Below are positions 37,180 through 44,672 of a DNA stretch of 64,000 nt, one piece after another. Location: positions 45,231 to 109,230 of the forward strand of contig CAMYJT010000015.1 in the NCBI GenBank assembly GCA_947258785.1, read 5' to 3'. The position numbers and the translations under genes are program-made. The DNA is from an uncultured Gammaproteobacteria bacterium. Lineage in GTDB: Bacteria > Pseudomonadota > Gammaproteobacteria > Arenicellales > JAANXG01. A model generated the notes under the pieces. The model did not search any database. It saw nothing but the letters and a program-made list of their open reading frames with translations, and was not told where the DNA came from. Within the stretch, counting starts at the first letter, position 1. Every line of letters begins with the position of its first letter.

Positions 37180-37195
37180 CTGTAAACATATACAG
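37180..37195. promoter_or_regulatory. LexA operator 2 (SOS box)
   Basis: CTGTAAACATATACAG is a second perfect SOS box, centred 19 bp downstream of the first and ending 8 bp before the GTG start. Paired boxes are typical for lexA autoregulation; LexA bound here would also block the ribosome site region. Confidence 0.9.
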
Positions 37196-37203
37196 ATAAC
37201 GGC

Positions 37204-37818
37204 GTGCAGAAACTGACGCTGCGCCAGACTCAGGTGCTCGATTTGATCCGGGAATTCACCGAACGCGACGGAATGCCTCCCACTCGAGCGGAGATCGCAC
37301 AAAGGATGGGTTTCCGCTCCGCCACCGCCGCCGACGACCATCTGCGCGCCCTGGCGCGTAAAGGGGTCATTGAACTTATTCCGGGTTCCTCACGCGGCAT
37401 CCGCGTGCTCGATTACTACGGACCGGCCCGCGGCCTGCCGCTCGTCGGTCGAGTTGCGGCGGGTCAACCGATTCTCGCCGAGCAACACATCGACGACTAT
37501 CTGGACATCCGGGGCGACGTCTTCCGTCCCCGCGCGGACTATCTGCTGCGGGTGTTCGGGTCCAGTATGAAAGACGCCGGCATTCTAGACGGCGACCTGC
37601 TGGCGGTGCACCGCACCCACGACGTCACCAGCGGACAGGTCGTCGTGGCGAGGGTGAACGAAGAGGTCACGGTAAAAAGATACCGGCGCCGCAACCACCA
37701 GGTGCAATTGATACCCGACAATCCGGAGTTCGCGACCATCTTGGTCGACCTGCGTCACCATGTCCTGGAGATCGAAGGCCTGGGCGTCGGAATACTGCGT
37801 CGCGGCAAGCGGCCGTGA
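37204..37818 (+). CDS. lexA: LexA repressor
   Basis: LexA represses the SOS regulon and self-cleaves on RecA filaments. The 204-residue protein (GTG start) has an N-terminal winged helix (about 1-70, recognition region [11 protein letters not shown]). The cleavage bond is A86-G87 (V-A-A-G-Q-P), and the S24-type dyad is S121 (G-S-S-M-K-D-A-G) with K158 (V-T-V-K-R). Two perfect SOS boxes precede it. No sulA or other SOS gene is adjacent. Confidence 0.97.
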   Translation: MQKLTLRQTQVLDLIREFTERDGMPPTRAEIAQRMGFRSATAADDHLRALARKGVIELIPGSSRGIRVLDYYGPARGLPLVGRVAAGQPILAEQHIDDYLDIRGDVFRPRADYLLRVFGSSMKDAGILDGDLLAVHRTHDVTSGQVVVARVNEEVTVKRYRRRNHQVQLIPDNPEFATILVDLRHHVLEIEGLGVGILRRGKRP

Positions 37819-37871
37819 CCGCCGCGCCATTACCGGCTAAACAGTAGGTCTGGGTATCGTTTCAGGGGATA

Positions 37872-38426
37872 ATGCCCGCCGTGGGCCATCGCTTATCAAA
37901 AATCTATACGCGGACCGGAGACGCCGGGACGACGGGATTGGCTGTCGGCACCCGCATCGACAAGGACGATCCCCGAGTCGAGGCGATGGGCGCGGTAGAC
38001 GAACTGAACAACACTCTGGGTGTCGTGCTGACCGAGTCGCTTGGCGACGACATTCAGGACATGCTGACATCGATACAGCACACGCTGTTTGACATCGGCG
38101 GTGAATTGAGCATGCCGGGACACGAGTTGGTACCGTCGGAGCGGGTCGAGCAGCTGGAGACGTTTCTCGATGACCTCAACGCGAAACTCGAGCCGCTCAA
38201 AGAGTTTATCCTGCCAGGGGGGGCACGGGCCGCTGCCTTGTGCCACGTGGCGCGCGGCGCCTGCCGGCGCGCCGAGCGGCGGATAGTCACGCTGGCGAAA
38301 TCCTCGTCCGACGTCTCCCCGGTTACCCGCCAATTCCTCAACCGATTGTCGGACCTGCTGTTCGTGATCGCGCGCGAACTCAACCGGCGAGCGGGCCAGC
38401 CCGACGTCCTGTGGCGACGAGACTAG
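37872..38426 (+). CDS. Corrinoid adenosyltransferase, PduO type
   Basis: This 184-residue ATP:cob(I)alamin adenosyltransferase makes adenosylcobalamin. It has the PduO-family ATP-binding N-terminus L-S-K-I-Y-T-R-T-G-D-A-G-T-T-G, then D-E-L-N-N-T-L-G, and the active-site R-R-A-E-R-R helix with the conserved L-N-R-L-S-D-L-L-F. A GTG three codons on (37881) matches common homologue starts, but AGGGG is well placed for the ATG. Next to a BtuF-like receptor gene, it suggests corrinoid salvage. Its TAG stop lies in the end of a repeat element. Confidence 0.93.
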   Translation: MPAVGHRLSKIYTRTGDAGTTGLAVGTRIDKDDPRVEAMGAVDELNNTLGVVLTESLGDDIQDMLTSIQHTLFDIGGELSMPGHELVPSERVEQLETFLDDLNAKLEPLKEFILPGGARAAALCHVARGACRRAERRIVTLAKSSSDVSPVTRQFLNRLSDLLFVIARELNRRAGQPDVLWRRD

Positions 38427-38591
38427 CCCGGATATTGCACCAAGGCGGCAAAAACAGGCCCTAACACGGTGTTTGAAATGAAGAATTGGATGAACACCCG
38501 ATTTGACACTTTGTACCCGGGCAGGCGCCTGTCCGGGTGTTCAGTGCTTCCACTTTCTCACTACGGGCAAAATAGCCGGGCAGCTTGCTAG
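38423..38591. repeat. Degenerate MITE-like element between two converging TAG stops
   Basis: Both ends are CTAG. The left end continues CCCGGATATTGCACCA, close to the family terminal repeat; the right end (38565-38581) read inversely is GCCCGGCTATTTTGCCC, a decayed copy. Inside, GAACACCCG (38492-38500) and CGGGTGTTC (38534-38542) form a 9-bp stem that also encloses CAGGCGCCTG, which could act as a bidirectional terminator. It supplies the stop codons of both flanking genes. Confidence 0.6.
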
Positions 38592-39502
38592 CTGGATCGG
38601 GCTTGATCGATAACGCCGCAGACCTGTTCTGCTCCCAGAGCCAAGCGGGGGGTCTGCCGATTGATCAGGTCCGCCGCGACCACGAACACATGCCGGCGCC
38701 TGGCCGCCTTCAAGTCATTCATCGCTAACCAGTATTCGCGTACCCGGTCGACGTTCGGCATGCTCGAGCTGATGATGATGACATCGGCGTTGTGTTGGAA
38801 TATGTCTTCGAGATTGATGGTCGGCACCAGCTGCGGGTATTCCCCGAATACGTTTACACCCGCGCACAGTGTCAACAGCTCGGAAGTCAGATGTTGATCA
38901 TTCAGCGTCATCAGCGGATTGTGAGAGACCTGAAAAAACACCGTTACCGGTGGCTTGCCGGCATATTTGGCCCGCACGGCCTCGATTCGGCGTGCGAACC
39001 GCGAGGCCTCTGTCCGGCCCGCTTCTGCGTGGCCCGTAAGGGTAGCGAACGCGACCAGTAATCGCTGGACGTCTGCAAAACGACGCGGCTCGCTGGCGAA
39101 CACGCTCACACCCAACCGCTCCAGGCGTTCGATGTTGCGCGGACCGTTGCCGGACAACCAGGCAAATACCAGGTCCGGCTCGAGGTTCAAAATGTGTTCG
39201 TAATCTACGCTTACCGCATTGGACACGGTCGGCAGGGCCTGTGCAGCCGGCGGATAATCGCTGTACTCGGAAACACCGACCACCTGCGCGCCGGCACCGA
39301 CCGCAAACAACATCTCAGTGATGTTGGGCGCGAGACTCACCACGCGGTGCGCCGGTTGGCGCAGCTCCAGCGAGCGGCCGCGGTCATCGGTGACCGTAAT
39401 GCCGGCGGCGGCGGCGGTTCCGGTCAACACACACAGCCCGGCAATCAACAGCCGCCGCACAACTCGGGACCCGCCACCGCCGCCGATCCGCCGGCGGCTC
39501 AT
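38588..39502 (-). CDS. BtuF-like periplasmic cobalamin/metal-chelate receptor
   Basis: This 304-residue periplasmic-binding-protein family protein (helical-backbone receptors for B12, haem and siderophores) has a signal peptide (about 10-34, L-L-I-A-G-L-C-V-L-T-G-T-A-A-A-A). The diagnostic R-V-V-S-L-A-P-N-I-T-E-M-L-F-A-V-G-A and W-L-S-G-N-G-P motifs are BtuF-like. Permease and ATPase genes (btuC, btuD) are not adjacent. Neighbouring adenosyltransferase favours cobalamin as ligand. The start overlaps the ampD stop by four bases. Confidence 0.87.
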   Translation of the reverse strand: MSRRRIGGGGGSRVVRRLLIAGLCVLTGTAAAAGITVTDDRGRSLELRQPAHRVVSLAPNITEMLFAVGAGAQVVGVSEYSDYPPAAQALPTVSNAVSVDYEHILNLEPDLVFAWLSGNGPRNIERLERLGVSVFASEPRRFADVQRLLVAFATLTGHAEAGRTEASRFARRIEAVRAKYAGKPPVTVFFQVSHNPLMTLNDQHLTSELLTLCAGVNVFGEYPQLVPTINLEDIFQHNADVIIISSSMPNVDRVREYWLAMNDLKAARRRHVFVVAADLINRQTPRLALGAEQVCGVIDQARSS

Positions 39503-40047
39503 CCCAGACTTCCCCGGTACCGCGGCCAGTCGAAATGCGCCCCCGGATCGGTCTTACGGTTGGGCGCGATATCGCAGTGGCCCACCAGATTCGCCGTGTT
39601 GATCGCCGGATGCGCGGCCATCAACACTCTGCTCAGCTCGGACAAGACCTCGTACTGCGGTTCGTCATAGGGGCAATCGTCGGCGCCCTCGAGTTCGATC
39701 CCAATGGAGAAATCATTGACGTGGCTCCGTCCCTGAAAGCGGGATTCACCCGCGTGCCATGCACGCTGATGCGTGGGTACGAATTGGATCAACTCACCGT
39801 TGCGCCGGATAAAAAAATGCGCCGACACGCGAAAATTCTGGATACGCCGAAAATACTCGTGTTGCGAGGGATTCAGGCTGTTACAGAAAAACGCCTCTAC
39901 TTCACACCCGCCAAATTGTTTCGGCGGGAGGCTGATGCAATGTATCACGATGACTCCGATCTCTACGGCCGGGGGGCGCGCATCGCAATTCGGTGACGCA
40001 ATGTAACGCGCCTGCTGCACCCGACCCGTATCCAGATTCAACCGCAT
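39499..40047 (-). CDS. ampD: 1,6-anhydro-N-acetylmuramyl-L-alanine amidase AmpD
   Basis: AmpD is a cytosolic zinc amidase that removes the peptide from anhydro-muropeptides during cell-wall recycling. The 182-residue Amidase_2 protein shows the first zinc His in I-V-I-H-C-I-S-L-P-P, H-F-F-I-R-R-N-G, S-I-G-I-E-L-E-G and the terminal V-G-H-C-D-I-A-P-N-R-K-T-D-P-G, with the last His and Asp ligands. No signal peptide is present, which separates it from periplasmic AmiD. No ampE follows. Confidence 0.95.
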   Translation of the reverse strand: MRLNLDTGRVQQARYIASPNCDARPPAVEIGVIVIHCISLPPKQFGGCEVEAFFCNSLNPSQHEYFRRIQNFRVSAHFFIRRNGELIQFVPTHQRAWHAGESRFQGRSHVNDFSIGIELEGADDCPYDEPQYEVLSELSRVLMAAHPAINTANLVGHCDIAPNRKTDPGAHFDWPRYRGSLG

Positions 40048-40273
40048 GCGGTCCCCAATCGTTACCCTGCGCGCGCCGCATCATACGCCTCCGCGGACCG
40101 GCATGCACGGCACCGGAGGTTCTGGCGGCAGTAAACCGGCAAATGGGGCGCGAACTCTAGTCTGGCAACCGTGTCCGGATGAACGGTCTGTTTACAACGA
40201 CATCTATACGGGATGTTCCACCGACTGTGGCATACTATCAGGTAGTGCCCTTATCAACGGGTAACGCGCGACA

Positions 40274-41020
40274 ATGAAAAACCAATTCATGCCCCAGTTT
40301 GTCATGGACTACAAGGGCGTCGAGGGGTTTTATTTCCTGAACCGCCACGCGGACCTCGGCTACATCCGGGCCGTGGATGTCAAGCCGGTCAAAGAAACCT
40401 TCCCGCAACTCCACAATCGGGAATTCATGCGCCGGCATCCAAGCTTCCTGTCCGAACTAGAGGGCTTCCTGCGTGATACGCAGGAGCTGTGCCGATTATT
40501 TCTGGGGAATGCGGATCCGAGCGCCATTGAGTTGGGATATCTGGTGCCCACCAATCAGCATACGCACGGGTGGCGGTCTGCGACCTTGGTGCTGCACAAT
40601 CACGTCATCAATACCTTACGCCAGGACTACGAGCGGTCGAACCCGCCGGGGACCCCGGCGCTTTCCGGACTCGATCCTCGGGCCGAGGAGTTGCAGGGCG
40701 AACGCAGCGTCCAGCACGGCCTAGACACACTGGTTCACCACGTCGACGCCCAGGGCAATCATCCCTTTTTCCCGGTACTGTTTTACCGTAGCCGAGCCGC
40801 ATCCCACGATCCCCGGGACATCGGTATCCGGGTGATCAATCTGTGCTGGCGGCGAACCGCTGATGAGGTCTCGGCGCTGACCGGCAAGCGCCGGTCTTCG
40901 ATTTTCGACGTATTGCGGCGCAATCTTGAGGCCCACGGCGCCATCGACCGGTCCCGGCGCGCACAAGGCCTGCCCAAGCCCCGCTCTGCGCCGCCGGCGA
41001 GGCCCACCCACCTCTCATAG
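40274..41020 (+). CDS. Uncharacterised protein with possible C-terminal winged-helix region
   Basis: This 248-residue soluble protein belongs to no family I recognise. It begins MKNQFMPQFVMDYKGVEGFY and contains His-rich stretches (T-N-Q-H-T-H-G-W, L-V-H-H-V-D-A-Q-G-N-H). From about 195 there is a segment resembling a helix-turn-helix or wing, T-A-D-E-V-S-A-L-T-G-K-R-R-S-S-I-F-D-V-L, followed by a basic, Pro-rich tail. No signal peptide or membrane helix is visible. It stands alone between ampD (divergent) and tRNA-Thr, with a 226-bp upstream gap. A DNA-binding role is only a guess. Confidence 0.7.
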   Translation: MKNQFMPQFVMDYKGVEGFYFLNRHADLGYIRAVDVKPVKETFPQLHNREFMRRHPSFLSELEGFLRDTQELCRLFLGNADPSAIELGYLVPTNQHTHGWRSATLVLHNHVINTLRQDYERSNPPGTPALSGLDPRAEELQGERSVQHGLDTLVHHVDAQGNHPFFPVLFYRSRAASHDPRDIGIRVINLCWRRTADEVSALTGKRRSSIFDVLRRNLEAHGAIDRSRRAQGLPKPRSAPPARPTHLS

Positions 41021-41120
41021 CCCGTATTCTGGACCGAGGACCCCGGAGGATGACACTGGGCTCGGCGTTTCGTCCACCCGGGTCGACGTCCACCTTACAG
41101 CATCGACCACATGCGGATCT

Positions 41121-41196
<76 letters not shown>

Positions 41197-41254
41197 GGTA
41201 ACCTGTGAATTCCCGCTATTTTATGCGTTTAGTGGCGCGCTGACACGCCAACCG

Positions 41255-41401
41255 CTAGCCTGCATATTGCACCAAGGAACCCGGAAGCTGGCGTATAGAT
41301 CGGGCGTCTGTACGCCGCGCCGGAACGAAATCCATAGCGAGCTATGGGTTGAGTGAAGCGCAAGTGCAGGCGTTCGAGACCGAGCCAACACCGGGATAGT
41401 C
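41255..41401. repeat. Half MITE-like element (left part only)
   Basis: CTAGCCTGCATATTGCACCA starts the copy, followed by sequence alignable with the 18902-19146 element, including the hairpin CCATAGC-GA-GCTATGG and the end ...CACCGGGATAG. The right third and right terminal repeat seen in the full copies are missing. The remaining bases to 41525 hold nothing I recognise. Confidence 0.65.
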
Positions 41402-41525
41402 GCGCCCTTATTCCGCCCAAACAACCTGGAAATTCGAATGTTGTCATTTCATGGACCAAACACTGTGGGTATCTCCACCTGTACACCCTACAATAACGGC
41501 GGGACGCCCTGGCGCAGTACCGGAG

Positions 41526-41951
41526 CTAGCGCCGGCGCAACCTCACGATGACATCGACACCGGCCAGCTCGGTACCGGCCGGCAGGGGCGGCACACCGTC
41601 GACCACGACCGAGCCCGCGTCGATGTCGGTGAGTTCGCCGCGCTCTGTGTCGTAGAAATGGTGGTGCGGCCGGGTGTTGGAGTCGTAGAACACCTTGGCG
41701 GAATCGACGAACACCTGTCGGATCAACTGACGTTCGACAAACAAGCCCAGGGTGTTGTAGACGGTGGCCTTGGAAACCTTGCCCTGCGCCCGGCCGACCT
41801 CTTCGAACACCTCTTCGGCCGAATAGTGGGCCTGGCGGCGGAACAAGGTCTGTGCAATCTCCACACGCTGGCGGGTGGGATTAATGCCGCAGCGGCGCAA
41901 GCGTTGCGCAATTTCGTCCTCTGTCAAGGGTGGGTCGTAATTCGGTTCCAT
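41526..41951 (-). CDS. Fur-family transcriptional regulator, Irr-like
   Basis: This 141-residue Fur-superfamily repressor has a winged helix with N-P-T-R-Q-R-V (about 24-30) and K-A-T-V-Y-N-T-L (61-68), then P-H-H-H-F-Y (95-100). It has only one cysteine (C21) and so lacks the C-x2-C structural zinc pairs of Fur and PerR. Together with the H-H-H motif and its operator type, this points to Irr-like proteins, which respond to haem/iron (or peroxide in PerR-like members). Upstream it carries a perfect inverted repeat, suggesting autoregulation. No target gene is adjacent. Confidence 0.85.
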   Translation of the reverse strand: MEPNYDPPLTEDEIAQRLRRCGINPTRQRVEIAQTLFRRQAHYSAEEVFEEVGRAQGKVSKATVYNTLGLFVERQLIRQVFVDSAKVFYDSNTRPHHHFYDTERGELTDIDAGSVVVDGVPPLPAGTELAGVDVIVRLRRR

Positions 41952-41967
41952 TGCAAGGGATTATAAA

Positions 41968-41984
41968 CTTAGAACTATTCTAAG
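41968..41984. promoter_or_regulatory. Palindromic operator upstream of the Irr-like gene
   Basis: CTTAGAA-CTA-TTCTAAG is a perfect 7-3-7 inverted repeat, 17 bp upstream of the regulator ATG. It closely matches the Irr-type iron control element TTTAGAA-N3-TTCTAAA known from alphaproteobacteria. A role in autoregulation is inferred from position. Confidence 0.7.
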
Positions 41985-42240
41985 TCTAACCGGTTCCAGG
42001 CGCCGACTAAACTGCCACACCCGGCGGGTCCGCCACCGGCCACCGCCCTCGTCCCGTCTCTTCGCCGGCCAGATCGGGACCTATTCTGGCCCGATCCGGA
42101 CCCTAATTCGCTATTGTTGTAATATCAAAAAATACCGCTTATACTGATTAAAGCACCGTTCGTCTGTTTATAGTCGCCTTTTATCAGAGTTATCAACGAA
42201 ACTGTGCTACCTTATTACGGTAGAAACCAGAACTACAGCG

Positions 42241-42723
42241 ATGCCCAGACTGATACGTGGATTCACGCTGATTGAACTGATGATCGTGGTTAGCATCCTT
42301 GGAATATTGCTCCTGTTCGGGGTGCCGAGCTTCCGGGACTTCGTCCGTTCCAACCGCCTGACCACCCAGGCCAACGAATTCATCACCTCGGTCAAGCTGG
42401 CCCGGGCCGAAGCTGTACGACGCAACCGCAACATCGTGCTCACCCCCAGCGACGCCAGTGACAACAGCAACGAGTGGGGGCCCGGCTGGGCCATGACCGA
42501 CCCCACCGAGGCGAACGCCCTGCGGGTCATCGCGGCACTGCCCGGCACCCTGACCCTCGATGGACCAGACACCCTGGCGGCCCTGACCTTCAACTCCACC
42601 GGGATGTTGGACGGTATAACCTTAGATCAGGTGTTCCTGATGTGCAATGACCAGAAGGCCGGGCACCGCATCACCCTGACACGGACCGGCCAGACCAGCC
42701 AGCAGGAGACCGTGTGTCCATGA
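42241..42723 (+). CDS. Type IV pilus minor pilin, FimT/FimU (GspH) family
   Basis: This 160-residue prepilin has a type III signal cleaved in R-G-F-T-L-I-E-L (after G7, with the Glu at mature position 5) and the hydrophobic helix L-M-I-V-V-S-I-L-G-I-L-L-L. The C-terminal domain matches the GspH/FimT pattern (A-R-A-E-A-V-R-R-N-R-N-I-V, G-P-G-W) and has a terminal Cys pair. It starts the minor-pilin operon fimT/U-pilV-pilW-pilX-pilY1-pilE, which primes pilus assembly and forms the tip. The stop overlaps the pilV start (ATGA). Confidence 0.9.
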   Translation: MPRLIRGFTLIELMIVVSILGILLLFGVPSFRDFVRSNRLTTQANEFITSVKLARAEAVRRNRNIVLTPSDASDNSNEWGPGWAMTDPTEANALRVIAALPGTLTLDGPDTLAALTFNSTGMLDGITLDQVFLMCNDQKAGHRITLTRTGQTSQQETVCP

Positions 42724-43259
42724 CACGTAGCGCACCCGGGCGGGCACGGGGCTTCACCTTGTTGGAGGTGCTGGTGGCCTTCATCGTACTGTCCATCGGC
42801 CTGCTTGGCCTGGCCACTCTCCAGGGGATTTCCCTGCAGGGCAGCAACAAATCCTTGGCACGCTCGATTTCCCTGATCCACACCTACGACATGGTCGACC
42901 GGATGCGCGCCAACCTGCCGGGCGTCGTCCAGGGCGCCTACGACAGCCTGCCGGCGGCCGGTACATCGGCAGCGGTAAACGATGCCTGCCTCACCCAGAG
43001 CACCGGTTGCACGGCCATCCAGCTCGCCGGCATCGACGGTGCGCAGTGGCAGGCCGAAATTGCCGACAAACTGCCCGGCGGCCAAGGCGCGGTAAACCTG
43101 CTGTTCATCGACAGCACCGCAACCCCCATCTTCCAAATCGATGTGGGCTGGCAGGAGATCAACGAAGACGCCCAGGCGGGCACAGGCACCGAGGGTATTG
43201 AGATCTGCGACACGCTGGGCGCGTCGTTGACCTGTTTTCGTATGGAGGTGTCACCGTGA
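42720..43259 (+). CDS. pilV: Type IV pilus minor pilin PilV
   Basis: This 179-residue prepilin has the cleavage motif R-G-F-T-L-L-E-V (Gly before Phe) and the characteristic PilV helix L-V-A-F-I-V-L-S-I-G-L-L-G-L-A-T-L-Q. A four-base ATGA overlap with the preceding gene favours ATG 42720 over GTG 42714. The soluble domain has paired cysteines (A-C-L-T-Q-S-T-G-C). It overlaps pilW. Confidence 0.92.
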   Translation: MTRSAPGRARGFTLLEVLVAFIVLSIGLLGLATLQGISLQGSNKSLARSISLIHTYDMVDRMRANLPGVVQGAYDSLPAAGTSAAVNDACLTQSTGCTAIQLAGIDGAQWQAEIADKLPGGQGAVNLLFIDSTATPIFQIDVGWQEINEDAQAGTGTEGIEICDTLGASLTCFRMEVSP

Positions 43260-44029
43260 ACCGCGACCGGGGCCGGCCGCGCCAGGCGGGCTTCTCAATC
43301 GCCGAATTCATGGTGGCGATCGCCATTGGCCTGTTTCTCACCGCCGGACTGGTGGGCATGTACATCACCGGCAAGGCCAGTTACAACACCAGCGAGGCTA
43401 ATGCCCGGAACCAAGAGAACGCACGCTTCTCCACCGATCTGCTGACTCGCTTCCTGCGCCTCGCCGACTACCGCACCGACAATGAGCAGGACACCCGGCA
43501 ACTGAAGGCCAGCATCCTCGACTCGGTCCGCGGCTGTATCAAGGACGACAGCCTGAACCCGTGCGACTCGACCTTCCCCGGCAACACCGGGGAAAACGAC
43601 CTTCCGGCGATCCTGGACGCCGACACTCACGCGATACACGTCAAGTACGAGGTCCCCTATGACGGGCTGCGGGACTGCACCGGCACCTCGCTGACCAAGG
43701 GAACGATCATCAGCAATACCTTTACCGTCGGGCGGGCCAACGCGGGCGACCCATCGGCCCTGTACTGTGACAATGACCTGCCCAGCACGAATCCGCAGCC
43801 GCTGGTTCAGGGGGTCAGCGACCTCTCGATCCGCTACGGAGTGCGGGTCGGCGATAACATGAAGTACGTGGAGAGTCCGAGCGCCACCGACTGGCCAAGC
43901 GTGATTGCCCTGCGGGTGACGGTCACACTCAACCCCGAAGGCGGCACCCTGACCGCCGAAGCGCTCAAGGACATCAACACGGACCGCAACTACCAGGCGA
44001 CGGTACATCTGCGCAACCGATTCTTATGA
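43256..44029 (+). CDS. pilW: Type IV pilus minor pilin PilW
   Basis: This 257-residue prepilin has the cleavage motif Q-A-G-F-S-I-A-E-F and the helix M-V-A-I-A-I-G-L-F-L-T-A-G-L. The larger C-terminal domain carries Cys residues (R-G-C-I-K, N-P-C-D-S) as usual for PilW. Its GTG start overlaps the pilV stop and its TGA overlaps pilX. Confidence 0.92.
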   Translation: MNRDRGRPRQAGFSIAEFMVAIAIGLFLTAGLVGMYITGKASYNTSEANARNQENARFSTDLLTRFLRLADYRTDNEQDTRQLKASILDSVRGCIKDDSLNPCDSTFPGNTGENDLPAILDADTHAIHVKYEVPYDGLRDCTGTSLTKGTIISNTFTVGRANAGDPSALYCDNDLPSTNPQPLVQGVSDLSIRYGVRVGDNMKYVESPSATDWPSVIALRVTVTLNPEGGTLTAEALKDINTDRNYQATVHLRNRFL

Positions 44030-44640
44030 AGACTCGGCCATCATTGATGTCGAAACGGGGGTGGGCCGCGACGCGGGTCGGCGGCACCAACCAGCGCGGT
44101 ATGGTGATGGCCATCGCCCTCATCATGTTGTTGCTGTTGACTATCATCGGGGTGACCGCGATGTCTACCGGCAACCTGCAGGAGATCATGGCCCGCAACA
44201 TGCTCGACCGCAACTACGCCTTCCAGTCCGGGGAGACCGCGCTGCGTGACGCAGAGATCGACATTGAAAACAACCTTGCCGCCGGCACCGGCTTCGACAG
44301 CTCGTGCAGCAACGGGCTGTGCCTGCCGCCGTCGAGCACCAGTGATCCGCCAGTTTGGGAGGACACCTCCCTTGACGTGTGGGACAACAGCAACCGGCAC
44401 CGGCAGTTCGGGCAATACACCAAGTCCGACCAGGACGCCGTGAAGGCGAAGCTGGCGAGTCTGCCCGCGTACATTATCGAATACCACAACCACGCCTGTG
44501 ACCCGACGGTGCCCGGGGAGGAGCTGGGGAACCTGGTGAAGTTTGACAAGTACCGGGTGACGACTACGGCGTCCGGGCGCAGCACCAGCGCCCGGGTGCG
44601 GCTGCAGAGCACATTCCGTAAGCGCAGAGGCTTGTGCTGA
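44026..44640 (+). CDS. pilX: Type IV pilus minor pilin PilX
   Basis: This 204-residue pilin-like protein has the PilX-type N-terminus, N-Q-R-G-M-V-M-A-I-A-L-I-M-L-L-L-L-T-I-I, where the residue after Gly is Met and the Glu5 of ordinary pilins is missing, as in other PilX proteins. Next comes the conserved A-R-N-M...Y-A-F-Q-S-G-E-T-A-L-R-D-A-E. A basic leader of about 24 residues precedes the Gly. It is 32 bp upstream of pilY1, with which it functions. Confidence 0.9.
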   Translation: MKTRPSLMSKRGWAATRVGGTNQRGMVMAIALIMLLLLTIIGVTAMSTGNLQEIMARNMLDRNYAFQSGETALRDAEIDIENNLAAGTGFDSSCSNGLCLPPSSTSDPPVWEDTSLDVWDNSNRHRQFGQYTKSDQDAVKAKLASLPAYIIEYHNHACDPTVPGEELGNLVKFDKYRVTTTASGRSTSARVRLQSTFRKRRGLC

Positions 44641-44672
44641 GTAACGAAACGACGACTAGGTGGGTGTAAACT

